Origin: Bolinopsis microptera
Taxonomy: Eukaryota > Ctenophora > Tentaculata > Lobata > Bolinopsidae
Assembly (NCBI RefSeq): GCF_026151205.1
Contig: NC_087076.1
Coordinates: forward strand, 15,051,675 to 15,115,674
Length of the DNA stretch: 64,000 nucleotides
Direction: 5' to 3'
Position numbers and translations under genes: made by a program. The notes under the pieces were generated by a model that worked only from the letters and a program-made list of their open reading frames with translations, searched no databases and was not told where the DNA came from. Position 1 is the first letter of the stretch. Each line of letters starts with the position of its first letter. Shown one piece after another: positions 11,081 to 24,600 of the stretch.

Positions 11081-12866
11081 TAGGTGTTCTGCTGAAATCT
11101 TCTCAAATTCCAATCTAGAAAGATCTACACCGACATGCCTCATTGCTCATGTTGGCTGCGTAGAGCTTAATCCTAACGAAAAATGTGACTTACTTCATTA
11201 ATCATTATAGTATGACAGTCACGTGATAAATACATTGTTCGCCGATAACTCGACAGGAAAGCATTTTTACCTTACTGTGGGGTGATTCGAAATCAGCGTT
11301 CAAAAATGCGCCGGATAAGTTGGTTTCAACTTCTGGGGCCCTTCTAGAAAACCAATAACCTATTTGTATTCTTCATACGAACACAAACCGTTATTTTAAT
11401 CCACCCACTAAACTAAGCGAATTAAAAAATTCTATTTCCAGATTTCTATAGATATTGAGTTATAGATCACAGTCAATATGCATATAAAGTTGGTATTATT
11501 CAAAATATTGATAATTGATTAATTTATAGGCTGAAAGTTGTACAAATCGGCATATGGTTTTTGGCTCAAAACGTAACTCAGCCATTTTTCGTCCAACCTG
11601 GAAAAAAATGTATATATACATTTTAAAAAACACTTGTATATATACTAGTTCAGCATATTTTGGTCTTAAGCTAAACATAAGCTGATTAGGCGTAATTGAG
11701 TCAAAACAACTTTCTGATTAATGGTTTAAGGTTTTTAGCTTGCGCTTGATTTTTCTCACGATTCAAATCCATAACTGAGCTAACACGAACAGTTTAATTG
11801 GACAGGTAGCAACTTGAATCTAAGACATGCACATTAAAATTTAAAAGTTTAGGCTACAATTTATTAAATGATTATTTTCACAACAATTCAAGTTTCAGTT
11901 CGTGTGCTCATTAAAGAAACCTATGTTTACCTCTTTATGAAGCCCTACGATGGGCGCAGACGTACTTGAGAAAGCCTCCATTATTTTGAATCTCGCAAGT
12001 TAGAGTAAGAATACAATGGAGGATAAAAACAATACGATAGGTTTTCATCAATCATCACCAACGTTGTTTACGATTTGATAATAAGGCCGTTGCGTCTACA
12101 TTTGCCATTTATATACCCGAATCGTATAAAGGACGCGACTTCGATTTTCATGGTCTCTTTTTAGACATATTTTTACCGTTTCTCATTTAATAAAAGGTGG
12201 ATATTTTGACGTATGAGCGTAAAATTATACTTAAAGTAAAACAATAAGATAGTGTTTACTATTTTTTATGGCGCATAAATATATAAAAGCATATAATTAT
12301 AAATGCATAAATACTGCTATACGTCAAGGAAAATTGGCATAGACCTGCAAAAAGCGTTTTGGATTTTTATAAAACACTCAACCTAGCTATCTAATGCTTG
12401 TCTGAGATCGACCGGACTGCAGTCGACTAGTTCAAAAAAGTGTAAATGTATGATGTTACAGGGTGGCCCAAAAGTAACTACCCACACGCAACCCTTAAAT
12501 AACTCACGTCATTGGCATTAGAATTGCTTAAAAATTTCAGAGAATATAGATATGAGTCAAACTTAGATTTTCTGAAATTTTCGTAAAATTTCATCAATTA
12601 CAGAGGGTGTGGTACACCACTCCCTCTTTTTCTTTTTTGTAACCATTATATTAAGTGAGAACGTTTTGAGTTAGGAACTCCAAAATTTCCAGACATGTGG
12701 TTTGATAATTGAAGTGCTTTTTTCAAAATTTAAGTTGGTTGTTTACAGCTAAGCCAAGTTATGACCCTTTTAAGATCTTTCGGATACGTGATCTTGGCAC
12801 TTAACCAGTGATTTCGTCACCCAATCAGTGATCTCATCAGGAGCTATTCAGTAGCGGGCAATAATG

Positions 12867-13507
12867 AGGGTACCCAATCTAAGGTTTCTGATCAGAAGTT
12901 CGGATGGTTTCGATTGGGTTAGGGTTCAGCAAAAATTCATGCTTCAATCGTTTCCTAGTTTAAGTTATGAGCCAAAATCCCATATTTCGGGCTCATGCAC
13001 TAATTCTAAAGCTCTTAGCCCATCAAATGGTCAAGAATCAATATTTTTGAACGAGACATAACCAACGTTATACGGAAATAGTAAACCTAACTATATTTTT
13101 TGTGATCTATAGCATTAGCATATTGCCCTTATATCAGTTCCCGATTTTCACAAAACACTTCAGCGACTTTTATTCGCTCATTACCCTGGGGTCTTTAAAT
13201 ATTTCAATACTTTCTGCGTGACAATTTTAGAAAAAACGTTCAATCGCATTTCGCAGTCATTAAATTTGGCTGTTGGATTGAATTTGTAGTTGGCGTCTAT
13301 AGATTACGACTTTGGCCGACTGCCATTATCAATGGCTCAGCTCCTGGTTTGTGGTTTATTTTAATTGAATGTTGTGCAAATAATAAGTTACAAACGGAAA
13401 CACAATTAATAACTTTAAAATGCGATCTACACAATACAGTAGTAACATTTAATTGATCAAAATTTCGAATATTTCCTATCGAAAAATTCTTTATGGATCG
13501 TCAAGTT
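12867..13507. other. Intergenic, nothing recognised
   Basis: Between the end of copy A and the 3' end of the lectin/TSP1 gene. It presumably includes that gene's 3' UTR. An ORF at 12864-13061 shows no family signature. Confidence 0.5.
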
Positions 13508-15872
13508 CTAACAAAGTCCATCAGTCTCTGTCTCCCAGACCACTGTAAGGTTGTCAGTGTAGAGAACAACGTTTCCGTCATCCTGTATTTGCAACATGGT
13601 ACCTTCGGTGTTAGGAGTTCTGGAGCTCCAGAGTGCTCCACCTTCTGTGCTGTATATGACGAGGTTGCTATCACGTTGGAATGCAAGACCTTTTACTGAG
13701 CCGTTAGTTCCAGAGGACCAAAGCGAGTTTCCATTGCAGTCAAGTACCAAGTCTCCTTCTTGCTGCATGCTAAATGTGTAATTTCCGTTGGGAGACGTCA
13801 GTGAAGAGCCAATTTCTAGTGCGATGAAGGATGTGTCTCCTACGTAGCAAACGCTTTCGATACAGCATCGTTCTGCAATATTACAAGCTTGAGATTCAAA
13901 ATTCTCCCCCTCACAGTCAGCTCCATTATCAGCTGGGGCGGGGTTTGTACAGGATCTAGTTCTTGTCTGTGTTCCATTTCCACAAGATACTGAGCAGTCA
14001 GACCAGTCTCCAAAGTCACTCCATCCACCATCAATTGGGTCACATCTGCCGACAGTCTCTGTCTCCCAAACCACTGTAAGGTTGTCAGTGTAGAGAACAA
14101 CGTTTCCGTCATCCTGTACTTGCAACATGGTACCTTCGGTGTTAGGAGTTCTGGAGCTCCAGAGTGCTTCAGCTTCTGTGCTGTATATGACAAGGTTGCT
14201 ATCATGTTGGAATGCAAGACCTTTTACTGAGCCGTTAGTTCCAGAGGACCAAAGCGAGTTTCCATTGCAGTCAAGTACCAAGTCTCCTTCTTGCTGCATC
14301 CTAAATGTATAATTTCCATTGGGAGACGTCAGTGAAGAGCCAAGTTCCAGTGCGATGAAGGATGTGTCACCTACGTAGCAAACGCTTTCGATACAGCATC
14401 GTTCTGCAATATTACAAGCTTGAGATTCAAAATTCTCCCCCTCACAGTCAGCTCCATTATCAGCTGGGGCGGGGTTTGTACAGGATCTAGTTCTTGTCTG
14501 TGTTCCATTTCCACAAGATACTGAGCAGTCAGACCAGTCTCCAAAGTCACTCCATCCACCATCAATTGGGTCACATCTGCCGACAGTCTCTGTCTCCCAA
14601 ACCACTGTAAGGTTGTCAGTGTAGAGAACAACGTTTCCGTCATCCTGTACTTGCAACATGGTACCTTCGGTGTTAGCAGTTCTGGAGCTCCAGAGTGCTT
14701 CACCTTCTGTGCTGTATATGACGAGGTTGCTATCATGTTGGAATGCAAGACCGTTTACTGAGCCGCTAGTTCCAGAGGACCAAAGCGAGTTTCCATTGCA
14801 GTCAAGTACCAAGTCTCCTTCTCGCTGCATCCTAATGTATAATTTCCATTGGGAGACGTCAGTGAAGAGCCAAGTTCCAGTGCGATGAAGGATGTGTCTC
14901 CTACGTAGCAAACGCTTTCGATACAGCATCGTTCTGCAATATTACAAGCTTGAGATTCAAATTCTCCCCCTCACAGTCAGCTCCATTATCAGCTGGGGCG
15001 GGGTTTGTACAGGATCTAGTTCTTGTCTGTGTTCCATTTCCACAAGATACTGAGCAGTCAGACCAGTCTCCAAAGTCACTCCATCCACCATCAATTGGGT
15101 CACATCTGCCGACAGTCTCTGTCTCCCAAACCACTGTAAGGTTGTCAGTGTAGAGAACAACGTTTCCGTCATCCTGTACTTGCAACATGGTACCTTCGGT
15201 GTTAGGAGTTCTGGAGCTCCAGAGTGCTTCAGCTTCTGTGCTGTATATGACGAGGTTGCTATCATGTTGGAATGCAAGACCTTTTACTGAGCCGTTAGTT
15301 CCAGAGGACCAAAGCGAGTTTCCATTGCAGTCAAGTACCAAGTCTCCTTCTTGCCGCATCCTAAATGTATAATTTCCATTGGGAGACGTCAGTGAAGAGC
15401 CAAGTTCCAGTGCGATGAAGGATGTGTCACCTACGTAGCAAACGCTTTCGATACAGCATCGTTCTGCAATATTACAAGCTTGAGATTCAATTTCCTCCCC
15501 CTCGCAGTCAGCTTTGTTAAAAGAGGGGATGGGGTTAGTACAGGATCTACTTCTTGTCTGGTTTCCATTTCCACAAGATGCTGAGCAGTCAGACCAGTCT
15601 CCATAGTCGCTCCATCCTCCATCTTCACACGAAAATCCACACTTTACCAGCGCTTTCTGGAGTTTTAGGCATGCTGTCATGGCGACCCGGTCTCGTCTTA
15701 ATGAGCCACCATCATACCCATAAGAAAACTTGCAGCCATCAACCGTGGTAGGGTACCCTTTAGTCAGACATTCCGCTTCGAATGTCGCCTGCTTCTCTTC
15801 GCCGCAAGTGTTCTCCGATGTTGCAAGAGCAAACAGTAAGGCTAAAAGAGTAGATGGGAAAAACTTTATCAT
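13508..15872 (-). CDS. Secreted TSP1/bulb-lectin repeat protein, two frameshifts
   Basis: Starts at 15872 (MIKFFPSTLLALLFALATS is a clear signal peptide), then a cysteine-containing N-terminal segment of ~65 residues. Four modules follow, each a thrombospondin type-1 domain (WSDFGDWSDCSVSCGNGTQT, ending CNIAERCC) plus a bulb-type mannose-binding lectin domain (QEGDLVL, QHDSNLVIY, QDDGNVVLY). The module period is 531 bp and modules are nearly identical. Two single-base deletions, near 14959 (CAAAT for CAAAAT) and near 14831 (CCTAATG for CCTAAATG), shift the frame in module 2. Each spacing is exactly 530 instead of 531, so either this is a pseudogene or the assembly lost an A in two short A-runs. 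No introns. Probable role: extracellular or mucus mannose-binding lectin, inferred from domains. Stop at 13508-13510. Confidence 0.85.
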
Positions 15873-16897
15873 TGTAACAAAATCCTCAAGCTCAGATCAA
15901 AATAATGAGAAATGAAATGTTGTTGCCGGTCTTAAACATCCAACATGGGGGCATGTCGGTGTAGATCTTTCGAGGTTGGAATTTGGGAGTGGTCCAGCTG
16001 AAGACTTATACCAGCTAGTGAATTGAAAAACAATAGCGGTTATAGTGAGAGACTGCCAGACATCTTTTCATGTTGAAGATTAAACTAACATTAACAAAAG
16101 GTGGAAGAACGTACGGCTGTGTTTACCGAAAAGGGAGAAGGAGGAGTCCAGCAGAACACTTATACCAGTTAGTGATTGGAAAACAATAAATATTAGAGTG
16201 TGAGACATGTCTTCATGTTGAAATAACAATAAAGGTGGAAAGATGTACGGTTTTGCTAACCCATGGGGAGATGGATGGAACAATAACAATTGGAGTGTGG
16301 GCAATGTGCAATGGGCATTGAAGAGTTCTGTTAAGTTCTATATCAAATGGTCCTTCACTAAGCTACAATTGGGTGGGACCATCAGACATATTTTTGGTGG
16401 AAACCTTCCAAAAAGGTCAGCTCAGCGGAACCAATCCACAGACAGTATTAAAGAGATTACTAAACACGATAAACATTATACGTTTGTGCCACCCATTAAT
16501 ATTATATATTACATATTGATATAAACCGGGGATAATGAGGTCTGACTGTCTGATCGTCTTCTTACAGCGTTCGATGTCTGTGTGAAGGAAAAATGGTGAC
16601 ATCCTCTGGATCGGGTGACCGACAAATGAACCCTAGTTCCCACGCAGTTAACAGGTGACCAATCAGATTAATTGGGTGACCAATCAGCTTAAATCTCAAA
16701 ACGACAACTAAACCCAGGTCATATCACAACTGCACAGAAATCGGAAATACGACAACTGAACCCAACGATAAGGAATTCAATTCCTTGTTAGTTTCAGGGT
16801 TTTGACAACATTTGCTTGAGTTACTGGGTTAGTATTGGTTCAGGGTTAAAGGTAGAGGATAAGGCCGGGCTTTTGTATGTCGGATTTTAAAATTTAA
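15873..16897. promoter_or_regulatory. Upstream region of lectin gene built of repeat fragments
   Basis: Bases ~15943-16075 and ~16140-16320 are inverted copies of parts of 18536-18745 in copy B and the matching part of copy A. The minus-strand lectin gene begins just below them, so its promoter or 5' leader probably lies in this repeat-derived DNA. No TATA box or other factor site is claimed. The remaining stretch 16321-16897 shows nothing recognisable. Confidence 0.5.
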
Positions 16898-19800
16898 ATC
16901 CAGATTACAGATAACAAACTTGTTAAATTTAGTCATGTGACAACTAGAGTAGAGTGATTTATCATTCTTCTAACCCCTAACGGAAAGTAAGACCCCTAAC
17001 AAGCATAACAGGAGGGGCTGCTGACTCCTGACGTCTCAGTCTGAAAAATAAAAAATTCACATGCTTGCCCATATAATTATATGAGAACTGTTAACAGAAA
17101 CTGAACTATCGATACGAGTTAGTAGAACGTACAAGGTGTTTCGAGATAAGCAGAGGCGTGGTACTTACCACAAGCAATGCGATAGCCTAACTAAAGTTTT
17201 ACTGTCCGAAAGATTTACTATAAGGTGTAGGCCGTTACACATCTAATCAGGTCATGTTATCCTGATTCGATGCATCTGTTGATAGATGGGTTTTGTTTAA
17301 CTTTAACCCTATGCTTCTACTCAATAAAGACACCGCGGTTATCGTAATGGCTATTGTACTGGGAGAGGTTCAGAATCTAAGTCCAAATGCAAATCCATCG
17401 GATGAATAATAAATTATTGAACAATAATGAACAATAATGAACAATAATGAACAATAATGAACAATAATGAACAATAAGGAACGATGAACAATATTTTCTT
17501 ATCCAAAGTACACGAACCTTAGCAACATTTGTTTTTAAATTTGGGCGAGCAATGAATAGTACGACCAGCTGGAAGGACACCGAGCCCCAATATTAGTATT
17601 CGTTGGTGAGCATTGGAAGTTGCGTAATTCTAAATTCTATATTTTGGAAGAGCTTGTTATCAATTTCAAACGTTCTTGTTTATTGGAGGTTGAAAGGGTA
17701 ACTCCAATCTCTATGAGGTTAACTGGAAGTTAATGCCCTCCTCTTATTTCCTTTGTTATCATTGTTACGGCCAGTGTTTACACGCTGCTACGTGGTAATT
17801 GGAACTGCACCCTTCTCCTGGCTGCAATTCCCAATAGATTCCACATTTTTAATTTACAAAAACTACGGTATCTTACACAACTTGCTTATCTTTGGCGGTC
17901 GGGAAGCATCTGAAACATGTTTCAGAATTCGAACTGTAAAGTGTAAAGGTGTGCACCGATGCAGCAAGCTTCAAAATTATTAACATTCCATCCTACGCGA
18001 TGAAAATTTTATCGTTTAAAAAATGGCCCAGTAGTCAATTTGGTATTGTATCACGTTAGAGTTAGAGTTTGAAAGTATGAAATACCTGTGAGTATAATTT
18101 TAAAACAGTCACGCAAGTCTTGAAACAATGATTGATATTTCTGTATATAAAAAATTCCCCAATATTTGGTAGAGGTCTAAGCTAAATAGGAATTTCTGAT
18201 ATACCGAAATATCAATCAACCGATCTGATAACATTAACTAAGTGAATCTATAATCTGAATCTGGTCTAATTTTAAATATCAAATTCCCGGTAGCCTTAGC
18301 TTCTTCCAAACATCCGTGTCCGATGCGGTAAACTGTGACAAACCGATTTTACCTATCGATTTCGGTTTAGCAGCCTAATTCACAGACCGACCGTTTCCTA
18401 GACAATAGACTGACGTAGAACTGTAAGTTCAACATCGTTAGCTACAGCTCACTGATTAATGAATTTAGATTGTCTGATGGCCCCAACCTCTTGTAGCTTC
18501 GTAAAATACTCCTTTAGAGAACTAAAAATAACTCTTCAATGGCCACACTCCTATTGGTATTGTTCCATTCATCTCCCCTGGGTTAGCAAAGCCGTACATC
18601 CCTCCACATTTTTTGTTATTTCAACATGAAAACATGTCTCACACTATAATATTTATTGTTTTCCAATCACTAATTGATATAAGTGTTCTGCTGGACTCCT
18701 CCCAAATTCCAACCTCGAAAGATCTACACCGACATGCCCTCATTGCTCATGTTGGCTGCGTAGAGCTTAATCCGAACGAAAAATGTGACTTAGTTCATTA
18801 ATCATTATAGTATGACAGTCACGTGATCAATACATTGCTCGCCGATAACTCGACAGGAAAGCATTTTTACCTTACTGTGGAGTGTGGAGTGTGGGGTGAT
18901 TCGAAATCAGCGTTAAAAAAAACGCCGGATAAGTTGGTTTCAACTTCTGGGGCCCTTCTGGAAAACTAATAACCTATTTGTATTCTTCATACGAACACAA
19001 TCCGTTATTTTAATCCACCCACGAAACTAAGCGAATTAAAAAAATCATATTTCCAGATTTCAATAGATGTTGAGTTATAGATCACAGTCAATAAGCATAT
19101 AAAGTTGATCTTATTCAAAATATTGATAATTGATCAATTTATAGGCCGAAAGCTGTACAAATCGGTACGTCTGCATAAATATGTGCATATGGTTTTTGGC
19201 TCAAAACGTAACTCAGCCATTTTTCGTCCAACCTGGAAAAAAATGTATATATACATTAAAAAAACACTTGTTTATATACAAGTTCAGCATATTTTGGTCT
19301 TAAGACTTAAGCTCTAAGCCATAAGCTGATTAGGCGTAATTGAGTCAAAACAACTTTCTGATTAATGGTTTAAGGTTTTTAGCTTGCGCTTGATTTTTCT
19401 CACGATTCAAATCCATAACTGAGCTAACACGAACAGTTTAATTGGACGGGTAGCAACTTGAATCTAAGAGTTAAACTTTAAAAGTTTAGGCTACAATTTA
19501 TTAAATGAATATTTTCACAACAATTCAAGTTTCAGTTCGTGTGTTCATTAAAGAAACCTATGTTTATCTCTTTATGAAGCCCTAAGATGGGCGCAGACGT
19601 ACTTGAGAAAGCCTCCATTATTTTGAATCTCGCAAGTTAGAGTAAGAATACAATGGAGGATAAAAACAATACGATAGGTTTTCATCAATCATCACCAACG
19701 TTGTTTACGATTTGATAATAAGGCCGTTGCGTCTACATTTGCCATTTATATACCCGAATCGTATAAAGGACGCGACTTCGATTTTCATGGTCTCTTTTTA

Positions 19801-20476
19801 GACATATTTTTACCGTTTCTCATTTAATAAAAGTGGACATTTTGACATATGAGCGTAAAACAATAAGATAGTGTTACTATTTTTTATGGCGCATAAATAT
19901 ATAAAAGCATATAAATGCATAAATACTGCTATACGTCAACGAAAAGTTGGCATAGACCTGCAAAAAGCGTTTTGAATTTTTATAAAACACTCAACCTAGC
20001 TATCTAATGCTTGTCTGAGATCGACCGGACTGCAGTCGACTAGTTCAAAAAAGTGTAAATATATGATGTTACAGGGTGGCCCAAAAGTAACTACCCACAC
20101 GCAACCCTTAAATAACTCACGTAATTGGCATCAGAATTGCTTAAAAATAGAATATAGATATGAGTCAAACTTAGATTTTCTGAAATTTTCGTAAAATTTC
20201 ATCAATTACAGAGGGTGTGGCACACCACTCCCTCTTTTTCTTTTTTGCAACCATTATATTAAGTGAGAACGTTTTGAGTTAGGAACTCCAAAATTTCCAG
20301 ACATGTGGTTTGATAATTGAAGTGCTTTTTTCAAAATTTAAGTTGGTTGTTTACAGCTAAGCCGAGTTATGACCCTTTTAAGATCTTTCGGATACGTGAT
20401 CTCGGCACTTAATCAGTGATTTCGTCACCCAATCAGTGATCTCATCAGTAGCTATTCAGTAGCGGGCAATAATGAG
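16898..20476 (+). repeat. Long duplicated sequence, copy B
   Basis: Same order and orientation as copy A but without the foldback and pogo insertions. It contains a ~60-bp segment near 17163-17230 that copy A lacks. A block with CAGGGTGGCCCAAAAGTAAC occurs at the matching place in both copies (12462, 20071). No coding gene recognised. Confidence 0.85.
17419..17486 (+). repeat. Short allele-like version of the AACAATAATG minisatellite
   Basis: About six units, homologous to the 19-unit array at 8541-8730. Confidence 0.9.
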
Positions 20477-21628
20477 CCTCATTAGGCAGTACCGAGCATG
20501 TTGGGGGATGACGATCTGATCACTTTAAGTAAATACTGATTGTGACTTTCCTTAAAATCAAAGAAATTCACGTTATAGCGCTTCGGTTGCTGTCCTATGA
20601 GCAGGTTCTAACCAATCAGACCATTGATCACAATACTACAAATCTACTACGTTTATTGAGGACGTTACAGAAGGAATGTATTTAATGTAGCCGAGGATGG
20701 CGTTTATCTTGTCGCATATTACAGAGAGTAATCTTACCAATTTATCAACAATTTTATATTTTTAAAAATTGGCGCGATTCGCGGATTGTTATAAAATTTG
20801 GAGACGAATTTCCGAACAAGTAGTAGTATAGAAGTTATAACTAAACCTTTATATAGCGAGTGGTTCTTTTTAGGGGTGCTGCGGTTGAAGTTGATGATGG
20901 ATTCAAGAATGAAGATGTGAAGTGAAGCAAGCAGGAGTTGAACAGTGTCCACACACAAGTGACAGATCAACGCACATGATCGATGAGACAGAGCGCTTGA
21001 AATATACAAATCCAGATTCCAGAAAAAACTGAATACAAGAAATTTCGAACAATTATCTACAATATAAAACGGGATCAATACAAATAAACCAAGAAACAAT
21101 TTGTATCATTTAAAGTACTAGAGGGATGACTAAAAAACTAACTTCAATTGAGTATAATAATAGAAAAGCGTGATGTCAGTACACTATATGAAAGTATCAC
21201 CCGATACTATTCGAAATAAAGGGTTTGTTTAAAATAAATATTTCAAGATACAGTGCTCAGGAAGGCCAGGAATCTAAATTTCTTATTCTATACTTAGTAC
21301 GGTATGGTATGTATACGCAGAACGGCACACAAAAATGTCATTTCACAATTATTAATAATTATGACTAGTTACCTTGTACACTGCAATTATACATATGACT
21401 AGCTACACCAGTTACATTTCACAAACAAATGTGACGCAGTTGTAAGACTGCACTCTGCAGTCTTGAAAAAATTAATTGGCTCGAATGAACAGCCTGGCTT
21501 TGACAGTACATCAATCTCATGAGCGAGCTACTTTCCTCAATCGCTTCCAGAGAGTAAGAACTGGAGTAAAGTTGTTGTGATTGTATGTGGTCACGTGTAC
21601 AGTGACGTCATCTTCAAAAGTTACATGT
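20477..21628. other. Intergenic, nothing recognised
   Basis: One minus-strand ORF (20734-21099, 121 codons, hydrophobic stretches) has no family signature and no supporting context. AT-rich elsewhere. Confidence 0.5.
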
Positions 21629-24600
21629 ACGTCACAGTGGAAAATGTTGGGATTTTAATTTCGCAGAAAACGATATAAAAATAATCGTACGATTATCGAC
21701 GATAATCGTCGCGCGCGCGTTAAACGCACGATAATCGTCTAATCTGACGATAATCGTCATATTTGGCGAATAACGCTATTTCGCGACGTTTATTAGGCGA
21801 TAATGAGCGATATCACGATAATCACACAATAAATCATGGAAATAAAATGTATTTGTTATTTCATGTAACGAAGGAAGTATTTCGGTTATGCTTTAATATG
21901 GAAATAAGAAATCGGATTCATATTTACAGTCTACTGGTAATGTTCCGCAAGCTTCGTAATCGTAGTGAACGCAAAACGAATGAAATTGAAAATGTCATGT
22001 TTCACAATGAAATTTGATACTTTAATTTATTGTTATTGATAAGATTAGTTACATATATGATATAAGACAGCGGTAGTAAATATGAAATATTTATCATCTA
22101 TCTAAGTTTGGCACGCAGCGCGCGGGCCGGTATCTTTTGTATAATGTATAATATGTAGTTTCCTAGTGTAATGTTTAACCCGAGAAGTAATTGCCACAGT
22201 GAAAAATTAGATTTTATAAAATTATATTATTTATTTTAACTATTGTGTTTAGTGAACAAATTTTAGCGATAATTGAACACATTTGTCAAATTGAATTTAA
22301 ATTAATGTCTAAGCGGCACGGTACGCCAGCGCGTTTTTCTGAGCCGCGCACCAAAACAGATTTTAATGGACTTAGAATTCATAATACGAATCGAGCGCCT
22401 GTAATGTCGTTCGAGACAGATACGCTCTCCTTGGTAACGAGCCAAGTCTATTGTTTACATTTTGTACGTGATAAATCTGATCGGGCCTTGTGATAGGAAT
22501 TTAGTAGTCGGCAGTCAGAACTTTAATGACGATTATTTAGATACATGAAATTGTGTAATTTGCAATCATAACTGTTTTGACTTTTGAACCACGCAACTAA
22601 ATTACTCTTGGTAATCAGTAAAAGTAATAACACATTCACAATAGAACTCAAATGGATAATTCGAGACTGGTAATGTTCGCCGGGCTTACTGAGACGAATC
22701 AGCTGAAGCCCCTGGGCTCAAATGAGCTCAGGGGGAAATGCTGGCAGTGAGTTATCTTACCTCAATTATGAATATTCAAACATAGCATCAAAAAATTTCA
22801 TTTTGAACAACACTTTAATAAAAAGATTTTATCCGTTGAGAAACTAATAATCACCAATTCAATCCGATTTTATTGAATCATGTTGCATCGCGACCTCTCA
22901 CAGACTGTTTCGGGAATGATAATGATGATCTGATTAACTGGGTCGCTGTTCCGTTCTTGCACATAGTATGTGACACGAATTGAAAAACTGTTGATGTTCA
23001 TTCCTGTTTCAGTCGTGCTTTATTTATTTGAATTAGCTAATTTTCATCGTGGAAAACAGTCACGAAACCTTAAGCTTTCTCAGACCATCAAAGTGGGGAC
23101 TGTCCTGTGGACTGAGTACGGTAAATTGTGCGAGGACATTGACTTTGTGCTAGCTTGCAACGTCACGGACGGATTTCTCCCCAACTGTTATAGCAGCACA
23201 ACTGACTTCGGTGCCATGATCCTCCGCATACAGCAAGGTACTTGATAAATGTCTTGTTCCAAAACAATACGAGGGTTTTCGAGTAACAATTAAAATTAGA
23301 AAGTATTTTCGTTAGATGGTTACAATAAGCAAATTCTCTTCTTAAGGTAATCGTGTAGCCACGAAATGTAACAGTGGCCCGCTCTCCTCTCAATATGAGA
23401 AGTTTCTGAGGGGAATTAATGTAATACCTGAGGCTTATCATGGTGTGTCGCTGACGGGTGTTAGAGCTGGATACCTGCTGAAAAGTGACGACTCCCAATT
23501 CTGGAGGGAACAGTTTTACCAAAATGAGTGAGTTGCGTTTAATCAGAACAGTTAATCTCATGAACAAATAACGAATGAGTTGATAAATCTCCTTTGCAAT
23601 TGAAAAGTTACCACGTGAATGACAGGGTCTGTATTCAGGAATTTGAGACCACAGGACAAGGTGCATTTTCAGCATCGACTCTTAGCCCTCGACAGGATTA
23701 AGACCGCCTACAAAGATCTCTTGGTTGTTGGAGGCAAGAGCGGGAAGGCAGAACCTCAGAATATAAAGACTCTGATACAGTCGAGAGATATCTTTTTAGA
23801 GGAGTACAGGAAATTTGGACAGTCATCGTCTATCAAGGTATTGTTGTAGCTTGTAGCGAAACTGGCATTCTTCCAACTCCCAAGATAGCCTGCAACAATT
23901 TAGGATTCGTGCTTAAGTCTGATATTGGAAAATTCTAGTCTGATTAATTGTAGTAATTCTCCAGCATCGTTTTCTTAACAACCTTTCAATTTAACTAGAT
24001 CCACATGCTCGAGGATCACTTTGTCGACCAGATCATACTGTGGGGGATGTTATCGGGCTCATTTAACGAGCAAGGAGGAGAGAGCTGTCATTCCCTTTTC
24101 AAGCGACATGAACACCTGACTAGTACGAAAATCAGCTAATTTAAGACAGTTTGATCAACTCATTTGGAGACAGAAGTTTAAGTCAACTCGTTATTAGCAT
24201 TAATCACGTTTAAAGTGTACAAATAATCTCTTTCCCCCTTTCAATTTTCATGCTAGACAGTCACTATACAGTAGAATCTTAACAGCGACAATTTTCAGAT
24301 CACATTCGCAACGAAGAGGAAAGAGTGACTAAGAAATGTGAAATAGCCACCAGGAAATATCTCCTTAAACTTAAATCACGGCAAAAGTCATGAGCGGACA
24401 CTATTATGATATTTGAAACACATCTTTCGGAAAACGCTGCCTATTCATTATTCTACTAAAAAGTTTTCGTAAGCAGCGACTGCAACAAGATTCGCGCACG
24501 CGCGTTTTTATCGCCGCGCGAAGCTTTTAAAATTTTGATTACGTGTCAAGAGTGTGCGATTAACACAATGCTAGACCTGTACGAAACCTTATTGAAGCTC

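Noticed and set aside
14371-14748. 125-codon ORFs repeated within the lectin gene
   Set aside because: Alternative-frame shadows of each 531-bp module; they repeat only because the module repeats.
20734-21099. 121-codon hydrophobic ORF
   Set aside because: No motif, no start context or neighbouring exon; its length is expected by chance in this much AT-rich DNA.
23163-23675. 170-codon minus-strand ORF
   Set aside because: Antisense of the spliced transposon-type exons; no family signature of its own.
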